A model generated the notes under the pieces. That model worked only from the letters and a program-made list of their open reading frames with translations, was not told where the DNA came from and made no database searches. Positions 8,032 through 15,468 of a DNA stretch of 50,324 nt are shown piece after piece. The translations under genes were made by a program, and so were the position numbers. Positions within the stretch are counted from its first letter, which is position 1. The number at the start of each line of letters is the position of its first letter. The stretch comes from an uncultured Alphaproteobacteria bacterium (lineage in GTDB: Bacteria; Pseudomonadota; Alphaproteobacteria; RF32; CAG-239): positions 1 through 50,324 of the forward strand of contig CALXTS010000011.1 in assembly GCA_944391465.1 (NCBI GenBank), given 5' to 3'.

Positions 8032-9051
8032 ATGTTCGAAGGAAAAACTATTTTAACCGGTGTAAAGCCAACAGGAACCCCTCATTTAGGTAATTATTTG
8101 GGCGCAATCAGACCTGCCATTCAACTCGGGAAACAAGCTCTTGCTACCGGAGGGAAGCATTTTATGTTTATTGCGGATTACCATGCCATCAATGCGGAAA
8201 AAGATCCGGTTGTCCTTCGTGAAAAACTTCGTGAAATAGCTTGTATTTATCTTGCCGGAGGGCTTGACCCGACAAAATCAGTATTTTATCGTCAGTCCGA
8301 TATTCCTGAAATCCCTGAAATTACAACCATTTTATATGCATACACTCCCAAAGGTCTTATGAACAAATCTCATGCTTATAAAGCACAGGTTGATAAAAAC
8401 AGAGAATCCGGAAAACCCGATGATGATGGTATCAATATGGGGCTTTATACCTACCCTACCCTTATGGCTGCGGATATTCTCGCTTATGATACCGATATTG
8501 TTCCGGTGGGGAAAGATCAGGTTCAACATGTTGAAATTGCCCGCGATATCGCAGGAGCTATTAATGCTCATTATCATCGTGAACTTTTAAAACAACCTGA
8601 GTATTATGTTGATGAACATGTTGCCGTTGTCCCCGGAGTTGATGGTCGAAAAATGAGCAAATCCTACGGAAACGTTATTCCTTTGTTTGAAGATGATAAA
8701 ACCATCAAAAAAGCTATCTTTTCAATTAAAACAGACTCTCGTCCTATGGAAGAACCCAAAAATCCTGATGAAATCTTGGTTTATGAGATTTATAAGGCTA
8801 TTGCAACGCCTCAACAACTCCAAGAAATGGGCGACGGTCTCAGACAAGGAAAACTTGGATATGGACATATTAAAAATATGCTGTTAGATGCCGTTATCAA
8901 TGAAATTAAAGATGCACGTGAGAAATATAATTACTATATGGCACATTTTAATGAGGTTGAAGATATGTTGGCTCAAGGTGCAGAAAAGGCTCGCCCCTAT
9001 GCCAAAAAAACTTTAGAGAGATTAAAAAATGCCGTCTTTGGCAATGAATAG
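8032..9051 (+). CDS. trpS: Tryptophanyl-tRNA synthetase
   Basis: 339 residues, the usual length for bacterial TrpRS. It charges tRNA-Trp with tryptophan. The class I signatures are present: the HIGH-equivalent in TGVKPTGTPHLGNYLGAI at residues about 9-26, and KMSKS in VDGRKMSKSYGN. VPVGKDQVQHVEIARDIA also matches the family's conserved core. AAGGA lies upstream of the ATG. The gene is transcribed divergently from serS and ends at a strong bidirectional hairpin. Confidence 0.97.
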   Translation: MFEGKTILTGVKPTGTPHLGNYLGAIRPAIQLGKQALATGGKHFMFIADYHAINAEKDPVVLREKLREIACIYLAGGLDPTKSVFYRQSDIPEIPEITTILYAYTPKGLMNKSHAYKAQVDKNRESGKPDDDGINMGLYTYPTLMAADILAYDTDIVPVGKDQVQHVEIARDIAGAINAHYHRELLKQPEYYVDEHVAVVPGVDGRKMSKSYGNVIPLFEDDKTIKKAIFSIKTDSRPMEEPKNPDEILVYEIYKAIATPQQLQEMGDGLRQGKLGYGHIKNMLLDAVINEIKDAREKYNYYMAHFNEVEDMLAQGAEKARPYAKKTLERLKNAVFGNE

Positions 9052-9062
9052 TTAAAAAAAAT

Positions 9063-9092
9063 AAAACGCAGATACAAAATCTGCGTTTTATT
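9063..9092. terminator. Bidirectional intrinsic terminator
   Basis: Perfect 11-bp stem AAAACGCAGAT/ATCTGCGTTTT with a 5-nt loop, between the convergent trpS and META-domain lipoprotein genes. The stem ends give U-tracts both ways. Confidence 0.9.
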
Positions 9093-9100
9093 TTATGTTT

Positions 9101-9496
9101 TTATTCTTTTACTGTTCCAATTTCTTCAAACCCAAGTTCTTGCCCGTTATCTGTAACCAGAACCAGATTTTTATCAACAAAATGCCAGCTGACAATGCGA
9201 GGTAATATCTGCAAGAAATTCTGCTCAGCTTCCATTTCAGACTGAGGTCCCATCATCATCGTACTTCCGGCCGGACCAAACTTTATCTTATTTTCGTTAA
9301 GTTCGTAGGTTCCAAAATAATTATTAACAATTTTTCCAAAATATCTATTCTCTGCCGAGGCAAAACCCAAAGTAATATTTGCGTTATTTTGTGCCTGCAA
9401 CAGTTTATATTCTTTTCCTTTAAAAGATTGTTCCGGCTCTGATGAACATGCTCCTAACGCCAACAAAATTACCAAAACGCCTGCTAATTTTTTCAT
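9101..9496 (-). CDS. META-domain (HslJ-like) lipoprotein
   Basis: The ATG at 9496 is chosen because a good ribosome binding site (AGGAGA) precedes it and the protein then begins with a clean lipoprotein signal, MKKLAGVLVILLALGAC; Cys17 would be lipidated. The mature protein of about 115 residues resembles the META/HslJ domain: ITLGFASAENRYFG near the start, GTYELNENKIKFG, the Met-rich SSTMMMG-like segment STMMMGPQSEMEAEQNF, and a final beta hairpin LVLVTDNGQELGFEEI. The family's usual GCN signature is not conserved. HslJ relatives are linked to envelope stress or novobiocin resistance; the role here is unknown. Confidence 0.7.
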   Translation of the reverse strand: MKKLAGVLVILLALGACSSEPEQSFKGKEYKLLQAQNNANITLGFASAENRYFGKIVNNYFGTYELNENKIKFGPAGSTMMMGPQSEMEAEQNFLQILPRIVSWHFVDKNLVLVTDNGQELGFEEIGTVKE

Positions 9497-9736
9497 ATTA
9501 TTCTCCTGTTTTCCGTGATATTTTTTTATAATATATACCAAGTCTCTTTTATTTTCCACTCTATAATTATTTCTGTAAAGAGAGTTTGCTCTTACCATTT
9601 AATAATACCCGTAAATTTATGCTGACTTCTCCATGGCAATAATTCATCATATGTTTCAATACCATCTTGATGAGTTGATGTTTTATTATTGATATGTTAA
9701 TTTGAAAAAAATTTATTTAAACATGGTGGATTAACG

Positions 9737-10552
9737 ATGACAGATAATAATTTTACTTCTTTACGCAATAATTTAGCCGAATGCAAAATTTCTCTTTTTG
9801 GGGGTAATCTCTTATCTTATCGCCCGATGAATGAAAATCAGGATATTTTTTGGCTCGGTGATTTGAATAAATTTGATAATATTCAGGCCATTCGCGGCGG
9901 AATTCCTGTTTGTTGGCCCCGTTTTGCCGAAGAAAAATTGAACCATCAGCTTCCCCGTCATGGTTTTGCTCGCTTATCAACTTGGAATTTGCAAAGTGTT
10001 AATGTTGATGAAAATAAAATTGAAGTCGAACTTTCTTTATCACCGGATGCAAAATACAATTTGAATTTATCCGCCAGACTTTTGATTAAGATTACCGACA
10101 AATTAGAATACGCTTTGGAAACCACGAATCACAGTGAAGAAGAATTTATTTTCAGCGAGGCTTTGCATGCCTATTTTAATATCAGTTCTTTGGATAATGT
10201 GGAAATTAAAGGGTTATCCGGACATCAATACAAAAATTCTTTAGATGGCAAAATTTATAGTTTGGATAATGACTTAAAGATTAAAGGAGAATTTGATTCA
10301 ATTTTCTTAAACCATGTTGAACCTGTTAAAATTGTTGATAAATCTTATAATCGCGAGATAATTCTGGAAAAACAAAATTCAAAAACTACGGTTATTTGGA
10401 ATCCTGCCAAAGACTTAGCTGAGATGAGCCCAAACCAATATAAAACTTTTGTTTGTGTGGAGCCCTCTAATGTTGGAGATTATTGCATTAAGCTCGCTCC
10501 GCATCAAAAACATACCATCTCCACCACCATAAGCGTGCAAAAGCTAAAATAG
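9737..10552 (+). CDS. D-hexose-6-phosphate mutarotase (YeaD family)
   Basis: 271 residues, a galactose-mutarotase-like beta-sandwich enzyme. The family interconverts the anomers of glucose-6-phosphate and related sugar phosphates. Distinctive features are IRGGIPVCWPRFAEEKLNHQ and LPRHGFARLSTWNL (first catalytic His region), ALHAYFNISSLDNVEIKGL (second His), and the catalytic Glu in FVCVEPSNVGDYCIKLAPHQ. No signal peptide, so cytoplasmic. It stands alone between two terminators, with about 240 bp upstream in which I see no gene. Confidence 0.88.
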   Translation: MTDNNFTSLRNNLAECKISLFGGNLLSYRPMNENQDIFWLGDLNKFDNIQAIRGGIPVCWPRFAEEKLNHQLPRHGFARLSTWNLQSVNVDENKIEVELSLSPDAKYNLNLSARLLIKITDKLEYALETTNHSEEEFIFSEALHAYFNISSLDNVEIKGLSGHQYKNSLDGKIYSLDNDLKIKGEFDSIFLNHVEPVKIVDKSYNREIILEKQNSKTTVIWNPAKDLAEMSPNQYKTFVCVEPSNVGDYCIKLAPHQKHTISTTISVQKLK

Positions 10553-10557
10553 TTTTT

Positions 10558-10582
10558 AAGCCCCTTAACAGGGGCTTTTTTT
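10558..10582 (+). terminator. Intrinsic terminator after the mutarotase gene
   Basis: AAGCCCC - TTAACA - GGGGCTT followed by a run of seven or more T residues. It directly follows the stop codon. Confidence 0.9.
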
Positions 10583-10884
10583 CATGCTTCAATACTCTGA
10601 AATATTGGTCAAAAAAATTTCTATCAATGTTTCTAAAAATGTGTTATATTTGTAGTAAGGACAGATAAGTTATTTTATAAATTATTATTTTGCATATATG
10701 TAAGGAAAAAACTTTGTCATATGTTTTGTTGAAAGAACGTTATCTGGCGTCGCCCAAAAGTTATCATGAATAGCTGGGATCCGAAGTAAAACAAAAGTTG
10801 ATAAATGTTTCTTCCCTAGGGATATGCAAAAATTTAAAATACGGGTCATTGAGACTGGAAACAGGGTAAGATGGCGCGATATAT
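10583..10884 (+). other. Unassigned 300-bp region, possible long structured leader
   Basis: No protein gene is visible on either strand; stops are frequent in all frames. The half nearest the next gene is richer in G and C than its flanks and has short self-complementary stretches, including GGCGTCGCC near 10749, TTATCA...TGATAA flanking about 40 nt, and the perfect palindrome TCCCTAGGGA at 10813-10822. I looked for signatures of tmRNA, RNase P, SRP RNA and common riboswitches and saw none. Just before the next gene is a five-codon reading frame (MARYI) at 10871-10888 preceded by AGGG, whose stop overlaps the next start codon. It may be a regulatory leader or a small RNA gene. Confidence 0.3.
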
Positions 10885-11172
10885 ATGAAAAAAAAGATGT
10901 CAGATATAACCTTTCCGATTATGGCTATTAGTCTTATCGGAGGATTTATTATTGGTCTTATCTGCTCACATTATCCCTCTCTTAAATGCCTTGAGGGATT
11001 AGGGCGGGGATTATTTGTTGTCGGATTAATTTTCATTCCGACAATGTTTATAAATATGGCATATGTGTTTTGGAAAGAGCAAAACAAAAAACTTGCTCTA
11101 AAAACAGCCATATTTGCTTTAATTATGGCGGTTGCCGTATCGCCATTAATAATCATGATCTGTTGCAAATAG
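10885..11172 (+). CDS. Small integral membrane protein of unknown function
   Basis: 95 residues with three predicted transmembrane segments: about 8-28 (FPIMAISLIGGFIIGLICS), 40-60 (GRGLFVVGLIFIPTMFINMA) and 73-93 (AIFALIMAVAVSPLIIMICC). Two charged loops lie between them. There is no strong ribosome binding site directly before the ATG; instead a five-codon frame ends in ATGA overlapping the start, which could provide coupled translation. An internal ATG at 10897 is an alternative start. A clear terminator follows. I do not recognise the family. Confidence 0.6.
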   Translation: MKKKMSDITFPIMAISLIGGFIIGLICSHYPSLKCLEGLGRGLFVVGLIFIPTMFINMAYVFWKEQNKKLALKTAIFALIMAVAVSPLIIMICCK

Positions 11173-11193
11173 TTATTTGCAAAAATATTTTTG

Positions 11194-11219
11194 AGCCTCC
11201 ATTTCTGGAGGCTTTTTTT
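11194..11219 (+). terminator. Intrinsic terminator after the 95-aa membrane protein
   Basis: AGCCTCC - ATTTCT - GGAGGCT followed by TTTTTT. Immediately beyond it the accessory block and its first repeat copy begin. Confidence 0.9.
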
Positions 11220-11235
11220 GTTAAACAAGAATGAC

Positions 11236-11280
11236 AGAAATATCAAAAATGACGTGATACTATGCAACTATCGGACTAAT
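11236..11280. repeat. Repeat copy R1 with the TCGGACT motif, left edge of the accessory block
   Basis: About 45 bp nearly identical to 13964-14010: both read GAAATATCAAAAATG, then a short variable stretch, then GATACTATGCAA, then TATCGGACTAAT. The TCGGACT here is at 11271-11277. The same ATCAAAAATGG...TCGGACT arrangement is found at the 3' end of the tRNA-Thr gene (15461-15493). The pair of copies brackets the Fic, lipoprotein and HNH genes, so they resemble attachment-site duplications. Confidence 0.7.
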
Positions 11281-11416
11281 TTTATGAGGATTTTAAACAG
11301 CTTTGCCATAAAATTGAACTTATTAATTGTTAGATTTCTAATAACCATCATTAAAACTTAATTGCTTTTTAGTTTTTTATGTTTAAAATTAAATAAGCAT
11401 AAGAAAGAGGGGAATA

Positions 11417-12025
11417 ATGGTTTTAGAAAATAAGTTAAATATCACAAACCAGATTGAATTAAATAAAACTGAAGAAAAGCTCAGTAAAGAAAAAGCTAAA
11501 AAACTTTTTGACAGCGGAAAAATCAACACCATTAAAGTCGGCACTTTTGCTGGATTGAAACAGATTCACAAATTTTTATTTGAAGATATTTATGATTTTG
11601 CCGGAAAAATGCGTACGGTTAATCTTTCTAAGGGAAATTTTAGATTTGCTCCGGTTATGTATTTAGAGCAAGCCTTAAAGCATATAGATAAAATGCCACA
11701 ATCAACCTTTGATGAAATTGTTGAAAAATATGTTGAAATGAATATTGCTCATCCCTTTAGAGAAGGAAATGGTCGTGCTACCCGTATTTGGCTGGATTTA
11801 ATATTCAAAAAGGAACTAAAAATGGTGGTTGATTGGAATAAAATTGATAAATCAGACTATCTATCAGCCATGGAAAGAAGCCCGATTAAAGATATTGAAA
11901 TAAAACATCTCATAAAAAACGCCCTTACCGATAGAATTAATGACAGAGAAGTATTCATGAAAGGAATTGATGTTAGTTATTATTACGAAGGCTATGATGA
12001 ATACGACATCCACAAGCTACTGTAA
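11417..12025 (+). CDS. Fic-domain protein adenylyltransferase, probably self-inhibited (class III)
   Basis: 202 residues. The Fic active-site motif HPFREGNGR is at residues 112-120, matching HxFx(D/E)GNGR, with the following Arg in ATRIWLD; the beta-flap segment GNFRFAPV is also present. Fic enzymes transfer AMP from ATP to hydroxyl side chains of target proteins. The inhibitory motif (S/T)xxxE(G/N) occurs at the C-terminus as SYYYEG, residues 187-192, which is the placement seen in class III Fic proteins such as NmFic; this predicts a self-regulated toxin or modifier needing no separate antitoxin, and none is encoded beside it. GAGGGG precedes the ATG. Highly similar proteins are, as far as I recall, spread across gut and pathogenic bacteria, fitting horizontal transfer. 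Confidence 0.9.
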   Translation: MVLENKLNITNQIELNKTEEKLSKEKAKKLFDSGKINTIKVGTFAGLKQIHKFLFEDIYDFAGKMRTVNLSKGNFRFAPVMYLEQALKHIDKMPQSTFDEIVEKYVEMNIAHPFREGNGRATRIWLDLIFKKELKMVVDWNKIDKSDYLSAMERSPIKDIEIKHLIKNALTDRINDREVFMKGIDVSYYYEGYDEYDIHKLL

Positions 12026-12068
12026 GTTTGTACGATTATCGGACTGAAAATTATGAGGATTTTAAGGC
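12026..12068. repeat. Short TCGGACT repeat copy between Fic and the lipoprotein gene
   Basis: Directly after the Fic stop codon, TTTGTACGATTATCGGACTG is followed by AAAATTATGAGGATTTTAA. The last stretch matches 11282-11299 after copy R1 (TTTATGAGGATTTTAA), and TTTGTACGAT recurs at 14046-14055. It is a partial relative of the longer copies. TCGGACT is at 12039-12045. Confidence 0.5.
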
Positions 12069-12159
12069 TACGAGAAGGGGAATTGAGGCTTTTGAAAGTA
12101 AAGAATATATTTGAAAATTAAAAGTTATTTTTATAGTATATCTAAGAAGAGAGGTTACT

Positions 12160-12732
12160 ATGAAGAAATTATATCTGCTTTTATTATTGCTATTATCTGC
12201 TTGTTCAATATCAATAACTGATTCTTTATCTGAATTTGGGGTTGATAATAATAATTGTATTGGTGTTCGAAGATTTAAGGTTCTACAAGCACTGCATCAT
12301 AATGCAGGACTAGCTTTTGAATGTTTTACGCCTGACTGTAGTGATGCCTATGGTAATAATCTAGATTTTATTTTAGGTGACAGGGTAAACGAAGATTTAT
12401 ACGATGGTATGATTTATGTAGTGCCTACAGATAAATGTGCTGTTAGAAATGGCGTATACAAATACGAAAACAAGGAAGGGGATATGAAAACCGTATCTCA
12501 AGTAATTTTCCAATACAAAAATAATCCTTCTACAGAAGAAGAACAACAGTATCGAACTGATAAAGCAAAAGAAAAATTATATCATATTTGTATGAGAGAT
12601 TTGGAAGATAATAAACAAACTAAAGATGAAAAATATTGCATATGCTTTGGAGAAACTTATTTTAATAGCAATGGAGATGCAAAAATAATAAAAAAAGAAT
12701 GTGGTAAAATTCCTAAATTTTTAGAAAACTAG
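12160..12732 (+). CDS. Cysteine-rich lipoprotein of unknown function (cassette 1)
   Basis: 190 residues beginning MKKLYLLLLLLLSAC, a textbook lipoprotein signal with Cys15 as the lipidated residue. The mature protein holds about nine more cysteines, suggesting disulfides in the periplasm. No known domain is recognised. The leader DNA and signal peptide are strikingly like those of the other lipoprotein gene at 14123 (TTTGAAAATTAAAA upstream, AGAGGTT ribosome binding site, and the start MKKLYLLL-x-LLLS), whereas the mature parts are unrelated by eye. The HNH-protein gene starts 10 bp after this stop, so the two form an operon. The composition is visibly more AT-rich than the surrounding housekeeping genes. 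Confidence 0.75.
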   Translation: MKKLYLLLLLLLSACSISITDSLSEFGVDNNNCIGVRRFKVLQALHHNAGLAFECFTPDCSDAYGNNLDFILGDRVNEDLYDGMIYVVPTDKCAVRNGVYKYENKEGDMKTVSQVIFQYKNNPSTEEEQQYRTDKAKEKLYHICMRDLEDNKQTKDEKYCICFGETYFNSNGDAKIIKKECGKIPKFLEN

Positions 12733-12742
12733 AGAAAATTTT

Positions 12743-13804
12743 ATGTTTGACACCGATGAATATTATAGTGAAGAAAAACAATGCACTTACAAAAATGAAA
12801 CATATCTTGTTCGAAATAATGGTGCCGTTTTAAGATATCCTAAAAATGCAAATAAAATTCGCCCTTTAGATAATAAGTGGACTTTTGGAAATCTTGGAGA
12901 TAAAGGGTATTTATATATTGCTGGTGTACAGATTCATCGTATTGTTGCCACAGCATTTTATGGAGATGCTCCATCAACTCAGCATATTGTAGACCATAAA
13001 GATACTAATAGACAGAATAATCGTCCTGAAAATTTACATTGGGTAACAAAATTAGAAAATGCACTCAATAATCCAATAACTAGAAAACGAATTATTACTA
13101 TTTGTGGAAGTATTGAAGCATTTTTAGAAAATCCTTCTTTGCTTGGAGAAAGTCAACTTGATACAAATTTTTCTTGGATGAGGCGAGTTACACCGGAAGA
13201 GGCGAAGATTTCCAGAGAAAAACTTGAAGAATGGGCAAAAAGTGACACACCATCTTCAGGCGGAAAAATTGGACAATGGATCTACAAAGAACAAATGCCT
13301 GCTTTGGATAATAATATGGATAAGTGGGAAAAAATTTGGAAAAACGAAAAGAAAAACGCATTACCAGATGATTTTTTTAATGCAGATAATCAAGAAGCTG
13401 ATGAAGAAAATCCTGATTATATAGAATCATTAACAATAGGAGCAGTACAAAGGAATTGGCAAACACCAACAGCATTTCCGTGCTGTCCTCAAAATATTGG
13501 CAATAATCCGTTAGAAGATTATTTGAAAAATTTACAAATTGGAAAAATATTTTCTAAAAATCAATATGGACAATCTAAAATAACTCAATTTGGATTGTCT
13601 AAGGATAAAAACACGATAGCAGTACAAACCTATACAGAGGGAGGAGTAAAGAGTTTATTTGTTGCAAAAGTGACCTTTGAAAACAATTTGTTTGTACATA
13701 CAAATGGCGGAAGTTATTTTTCCGATGAAGGGGCGGATAAATATTATACTCTAGCTTTGGGGAAGGAATGGGCTGGCGGAGATGTTTTTGATGACTATTG
13801 CTAA
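12743..13804 (+). CDS. HNH endonuclease-domain protein with an uncharacterised C-terminal domain
   Basis: 353 residues. An HNH-type motif occupies about residues 68-110: VQIHRIVATAFYGD, then VDHKDTNRQNNRPENLHWV, with the central His-Asp pair and the second Asn and His positions. This resembles the HNH_3 fold of homing and phage endonucleases. Residues about 150-230 are charged and helical. The last ~120 residues look like a separate beta-rich domain (for example KDKNTIAVQTYTEGGVKSLF and EWAGGDVFDDYC) that I do not recognise. The gene follows a lipoprotein gene by 10 bp. Pairing of a nuclease-like protein with a secreted lipoprotein is unusual; it could be a mobile-element nuclease, a defence protein or an effector. 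The ribosome binding site is weak. Confidence 0.75.
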   Translation: MFDTDEYYSEEKQCTYKNETYLVRNNGAVLRYPKNANKIRPLDNKWTFGNLGDKGYLYIAGVQIHRIVATAFYGDAPSTQHIVDHKDTNRQNNRPENLHWVTKLENALNNPITRKRIITICGSIEAFLENPSLLGESQLDTNFSWMRRVTPEEAKISREKLEEWAKSDTPSSGGKIGQWIYKEQMPALDNNMDKWEKIWKNEKKNALPDDFFNADNQEADEENPDYIESLTIGAVQRNWQTPTAFPCCPQNIGNNPLEDYLKNLQIGKIFSKNQYGQSKITQFGLSKDKNTIAVQTYTEGGVKSLFVAKVTFENNLFVHTNGGSYFSDEGADKYYTLALGKEWAGGDVFDDYC

Positions 13805-13811
13805 TTGAAAA

Positions 13812-14010
13812 TAATCGGACTGGGATTTTGAATGTCAAAAAGCTTGATTTTCTTAGGTTTCACTCAAAAAGTCCGATAAGTTATCAAAAAACGCCAATTT
13901 TAAAATCCTCAAAATCGGACTAAATAAGCGCTTGTTTAAAAATAAAAAATCCGCCTATTTGGCGGAAATATCAAAAATGGTGCGAGATACTATGCAATTA
14001 TCGGACTAAT
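13812..14010. repeat. Long repeat copy R2 (about 200 bp) separating the two cassettes
   Basis: This region shares a colinear architecture with 15301-15493: ATCGGACTGGGATTTT; a variable stretch ending GCTTGATTTTCTTAG; AAAAAGTCCGAT; a stretch ending in TCAAAATCGGACT; a hairpin of unrelated sequence (CCGCC TATTT GGCGG here); then ATCAAAAATGGTGC and a final TCGGACT. Motif copies lie at 13815, 13870 (inverted), 13915 and 14001. The right 47 bp (13964-14010) is nearly identical to R1. The hairpin plus ATCAAAAATGGTGC mimics the tRNA-Thr 3' end with its terminator, read on the minus strand. It looks like an integration scar derived from a tRNA 3' end. Confidence 0.75.
13944..13966 (-). terminator. 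Hairpin inside repeat R2, terminator-like on the minus strand
   Basis: On the minus strand, TCCGCC - AAATA - GGCGGA is followed by TTTTTTATTTTT. It occupies the same place within the repeat as the tRNA-Thr terminator does at 15435-15457, although the stem sequences differ. It may also end transcription of the HNH gene on the plus strand. Confidence 0.6.
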
Positions 14011-14122
14011 TATGGTGAAGAATTTGAGCAATTATCCTATAAAATTTGTACGATATAAAACAAAAGATTATGTTTGAAAATTAAAAAATCTTTTTGTAAA
14101 ATGACTGAAAAAAGAGGTTGTT

Positions 14123-14458
14123 ATGAAAAAATTATATCTGCTTTTGTTTTTGTTGTTATCAGGTTGTGCCACATCTGAAGGCTATAATAGAATATTAAAT
14201 ACATGGCTAGATTCCGACAAACAAAATTTAATAGAGACTTGGGGCGTTCCAACAAGTACATATAAGTTAAACGATCATATTGAATATCTTAGTTATTTAA
14301 GAACATCTATCTCGTCTATAAATGGTAATATTTATAACTGGAAATGCGAAACAACATTTACTATTGAGGATAATAAGATAACGTCGTGGAAATATAATGG
14401 GAACAGTTGTGAAGCATGTAATGAAGGTTTTTGGGGGACATTATGCGAAATATTCTGA
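14123..14458 (+). CDS. Small lipoprotein of unknown function (cassette 2)
   Basis: 111 residues beginning MKKLYLLLFLLLSGC, so Cys15 is the lipidation site. The mature part contains LIETWGVPTSTYKLND, which resembles the start of small outer-membrane lipoproteins of the BamE/SmpA-like type (a WG-P turn followed by beta strands), then a beta-rich region with a C-terminal cysteine cluster (CEACNEGFWGTLC). The upstream 50 bp and the signal peptide nearly duplicate those of the lipoprotein at 12160. It is followed 40 bp later by the NERD-domain gene, mirroring the lipoprotein-HNH pair. Function unknown. Confidence 0.7.
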   Translation: MKKLYLLLFLLLSGCATSEGYNRILNTWLDSDKQNLIETWGVPTSTYKLNDHIEYLSYLRTSISSINGNIYNWKCETTFTIEDNKITSWKYNGNSCEACNEGFWGTLCEIF

Positions 14459-14497
14459 ATATTGCATAAGATAATCTAAGAGTAAGACAATTTATAA

Positions 14498-15295
14498 ATG
14501 GAAATAATTTTATTTATACTTTTTGTTGCATTAAGCATCGTATTTAGAATTTTTCAACCTAAAATTAAAGGATATCTGGGAGAAAGGATGGTTGCTGTAA
14601 TTCTTTCATTTCTTCCGTCTGACAAGTATAAAGTAATTAATGACCTATTAATTGAATCTAACGGCAGAACTATCCAAATAGATCATCTTGTTGTTTCTAT
14701 TTATGGAATATTTGTAATTGAAACTAAAAATTACAAAGGCTGGATTACTGGCTCAGACAATTCTGAGTATTGGACTAAAAATATGTTTGGTAACAAATAT
14801 AAATTTTACAATCCAATTAAACAAAATAAAGCTCATATTTTAGCCCTCAGCAAACAATCAGGAATACAGCTTAATAATTTTATACCAATTATTGCTTTCT
14901 CAAACGGGGCTGATTTAAGAGTTAATACGACACATAATGTTATTTATACTACACAGCTTAATAGGTTAATAAAAGAATATATTGATATAAAATTTTCAGA
15001 AAATGATATTCAAAATCTTTGTGAAAAAATTTCTTCACTTAATATTGTATCTCCTAAAGCCAGAAAACAACATATACTAGAAGTACAAAATATGGCTGCT
15101 ACAAAACAACACTTAATACAACAAGGTATTTGTCCGAGATGCGGACATAATTTGGTTCTCAGAAAAGGAAAATATGGTGATTTTACGGGGTGTAGTAACT
15201 ATCCAAAATGTAAATTTACCCAACCCATAGAGCATAGACACAATTATTTTCTAAACAAACTAACTAAAAGATTCATTAGAAGTCTACTAAAATAG
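14498..15295 (+). CDS. Membrane-anchored NERD nuclease-like protein with a topoisomerase-type zinc ribbon
   Basis: 265 residues. One N-terminal transmembrane segment (IILFILFVALSIVFRIF, about 2-19) is followed by a NERD domain, which belongs to the restriction-endonuclease-like fold: GYLGERMVA supplies the first Glu, QIDHLVVSIYGIFVIETKNYKG supplies the Asp and the E-x-K of the active site, and the family's WxGxxxxxYW-like region is seen as WITGSDNSEYW. At about residues 212-240 is a four-cysteine zinc ribbon, CPRCGHNLVLRKGKYGDFTG followed by CSNYPKC, the type found at the end of topoisomerase I. This architecture is found in many bacteria and is suspected to act in DNA processing; no defined role is known. 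The gene forms cassette 2 with the preceding lipoprotein. Confidence 0.85.
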   Translation: MEIILFILFVALSIVFRIFQPKIKGYLGERMVAVILSFLPSDKYKVINDLLIESNGRTIQIDHLVVSIYGIFVIETKNYKGWITGSDNSEYWTKNMFGNKYKFYNPIKQNKAHILALSKQSGIQLNNFIPIIAFSNGADLRVNTTHNVIYTTQLNRLIKEYIDIKFSENDIQNLCEKISSLNIVSPKARKQHILEVQNMAATKQHLIQQGICPRCGHNLVLRKGKYGDFTGCSNYPKCKFTQPIEHRHNYFLNKLTKRFIRSLLK

Positions 15296-15300
15296 TTTTC

Positions 15301-15410
15301 TTATCGGACTGGGATTTTATTTAATGAAATGCTTGATTTTCTTAGCGTTTGCCTAAAAAGTCCGATAGTTTATGAAAAATTGCTATTTTCAAAACCGTCA
15401 AAATCGGACT
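15301..15410. repeat. Long repeat copy R3, joined to the tRNA-Thr 3' end
   Basis: It begins ATCGGACTGGGATTTT, contains GCTTGATTTTCTTAG and AAAAAGTCCGAT, and ends TCAAAATCGGACT, the same order as R2. Motif copies are at 15304, 15359 (inverted) and 15404. Beyond it, the terminator hairpin and ATCAAAAATGGTGC of the tRNA continue the resemblance to R2 up to 15493, where TCGGACT is the complement of the tRNA T-arm. Confidence 0.75.
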
Positions 15411-15434
15411 GGCTGAAAGCCTTGGTTTTCATAA

Positions 15435-15457
15435 CAAAAAAGCACCTCAAAAGGTGC
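15435..15457 (-). terminator. tRNA-Thr terminator
   Basis: On the minus strand, GCACC - TTTTGA - GGTGC followed by TTTTTT, starting 12 nt after the tRNA CCA end. Confidence 0.8.
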
Positions 15458-15468
15458 ATTATCAAAAA

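Noticed and set aside
10583..10884. 6S RNA, tmRNA, RNase P RNA, SRP RNA or a common riboswitch
   Set aside because: None of the short consensus motifs of these families could be found, and the ends do not pair into the long closing stem of 6S RNA.
11417..12025. Fic/VbhA-type toxin-antitoxin pair
   Set aside because: There is no small antitoxin gene before or after it; the inhibitory motif is at the C-terminus of the Fic protein itself.
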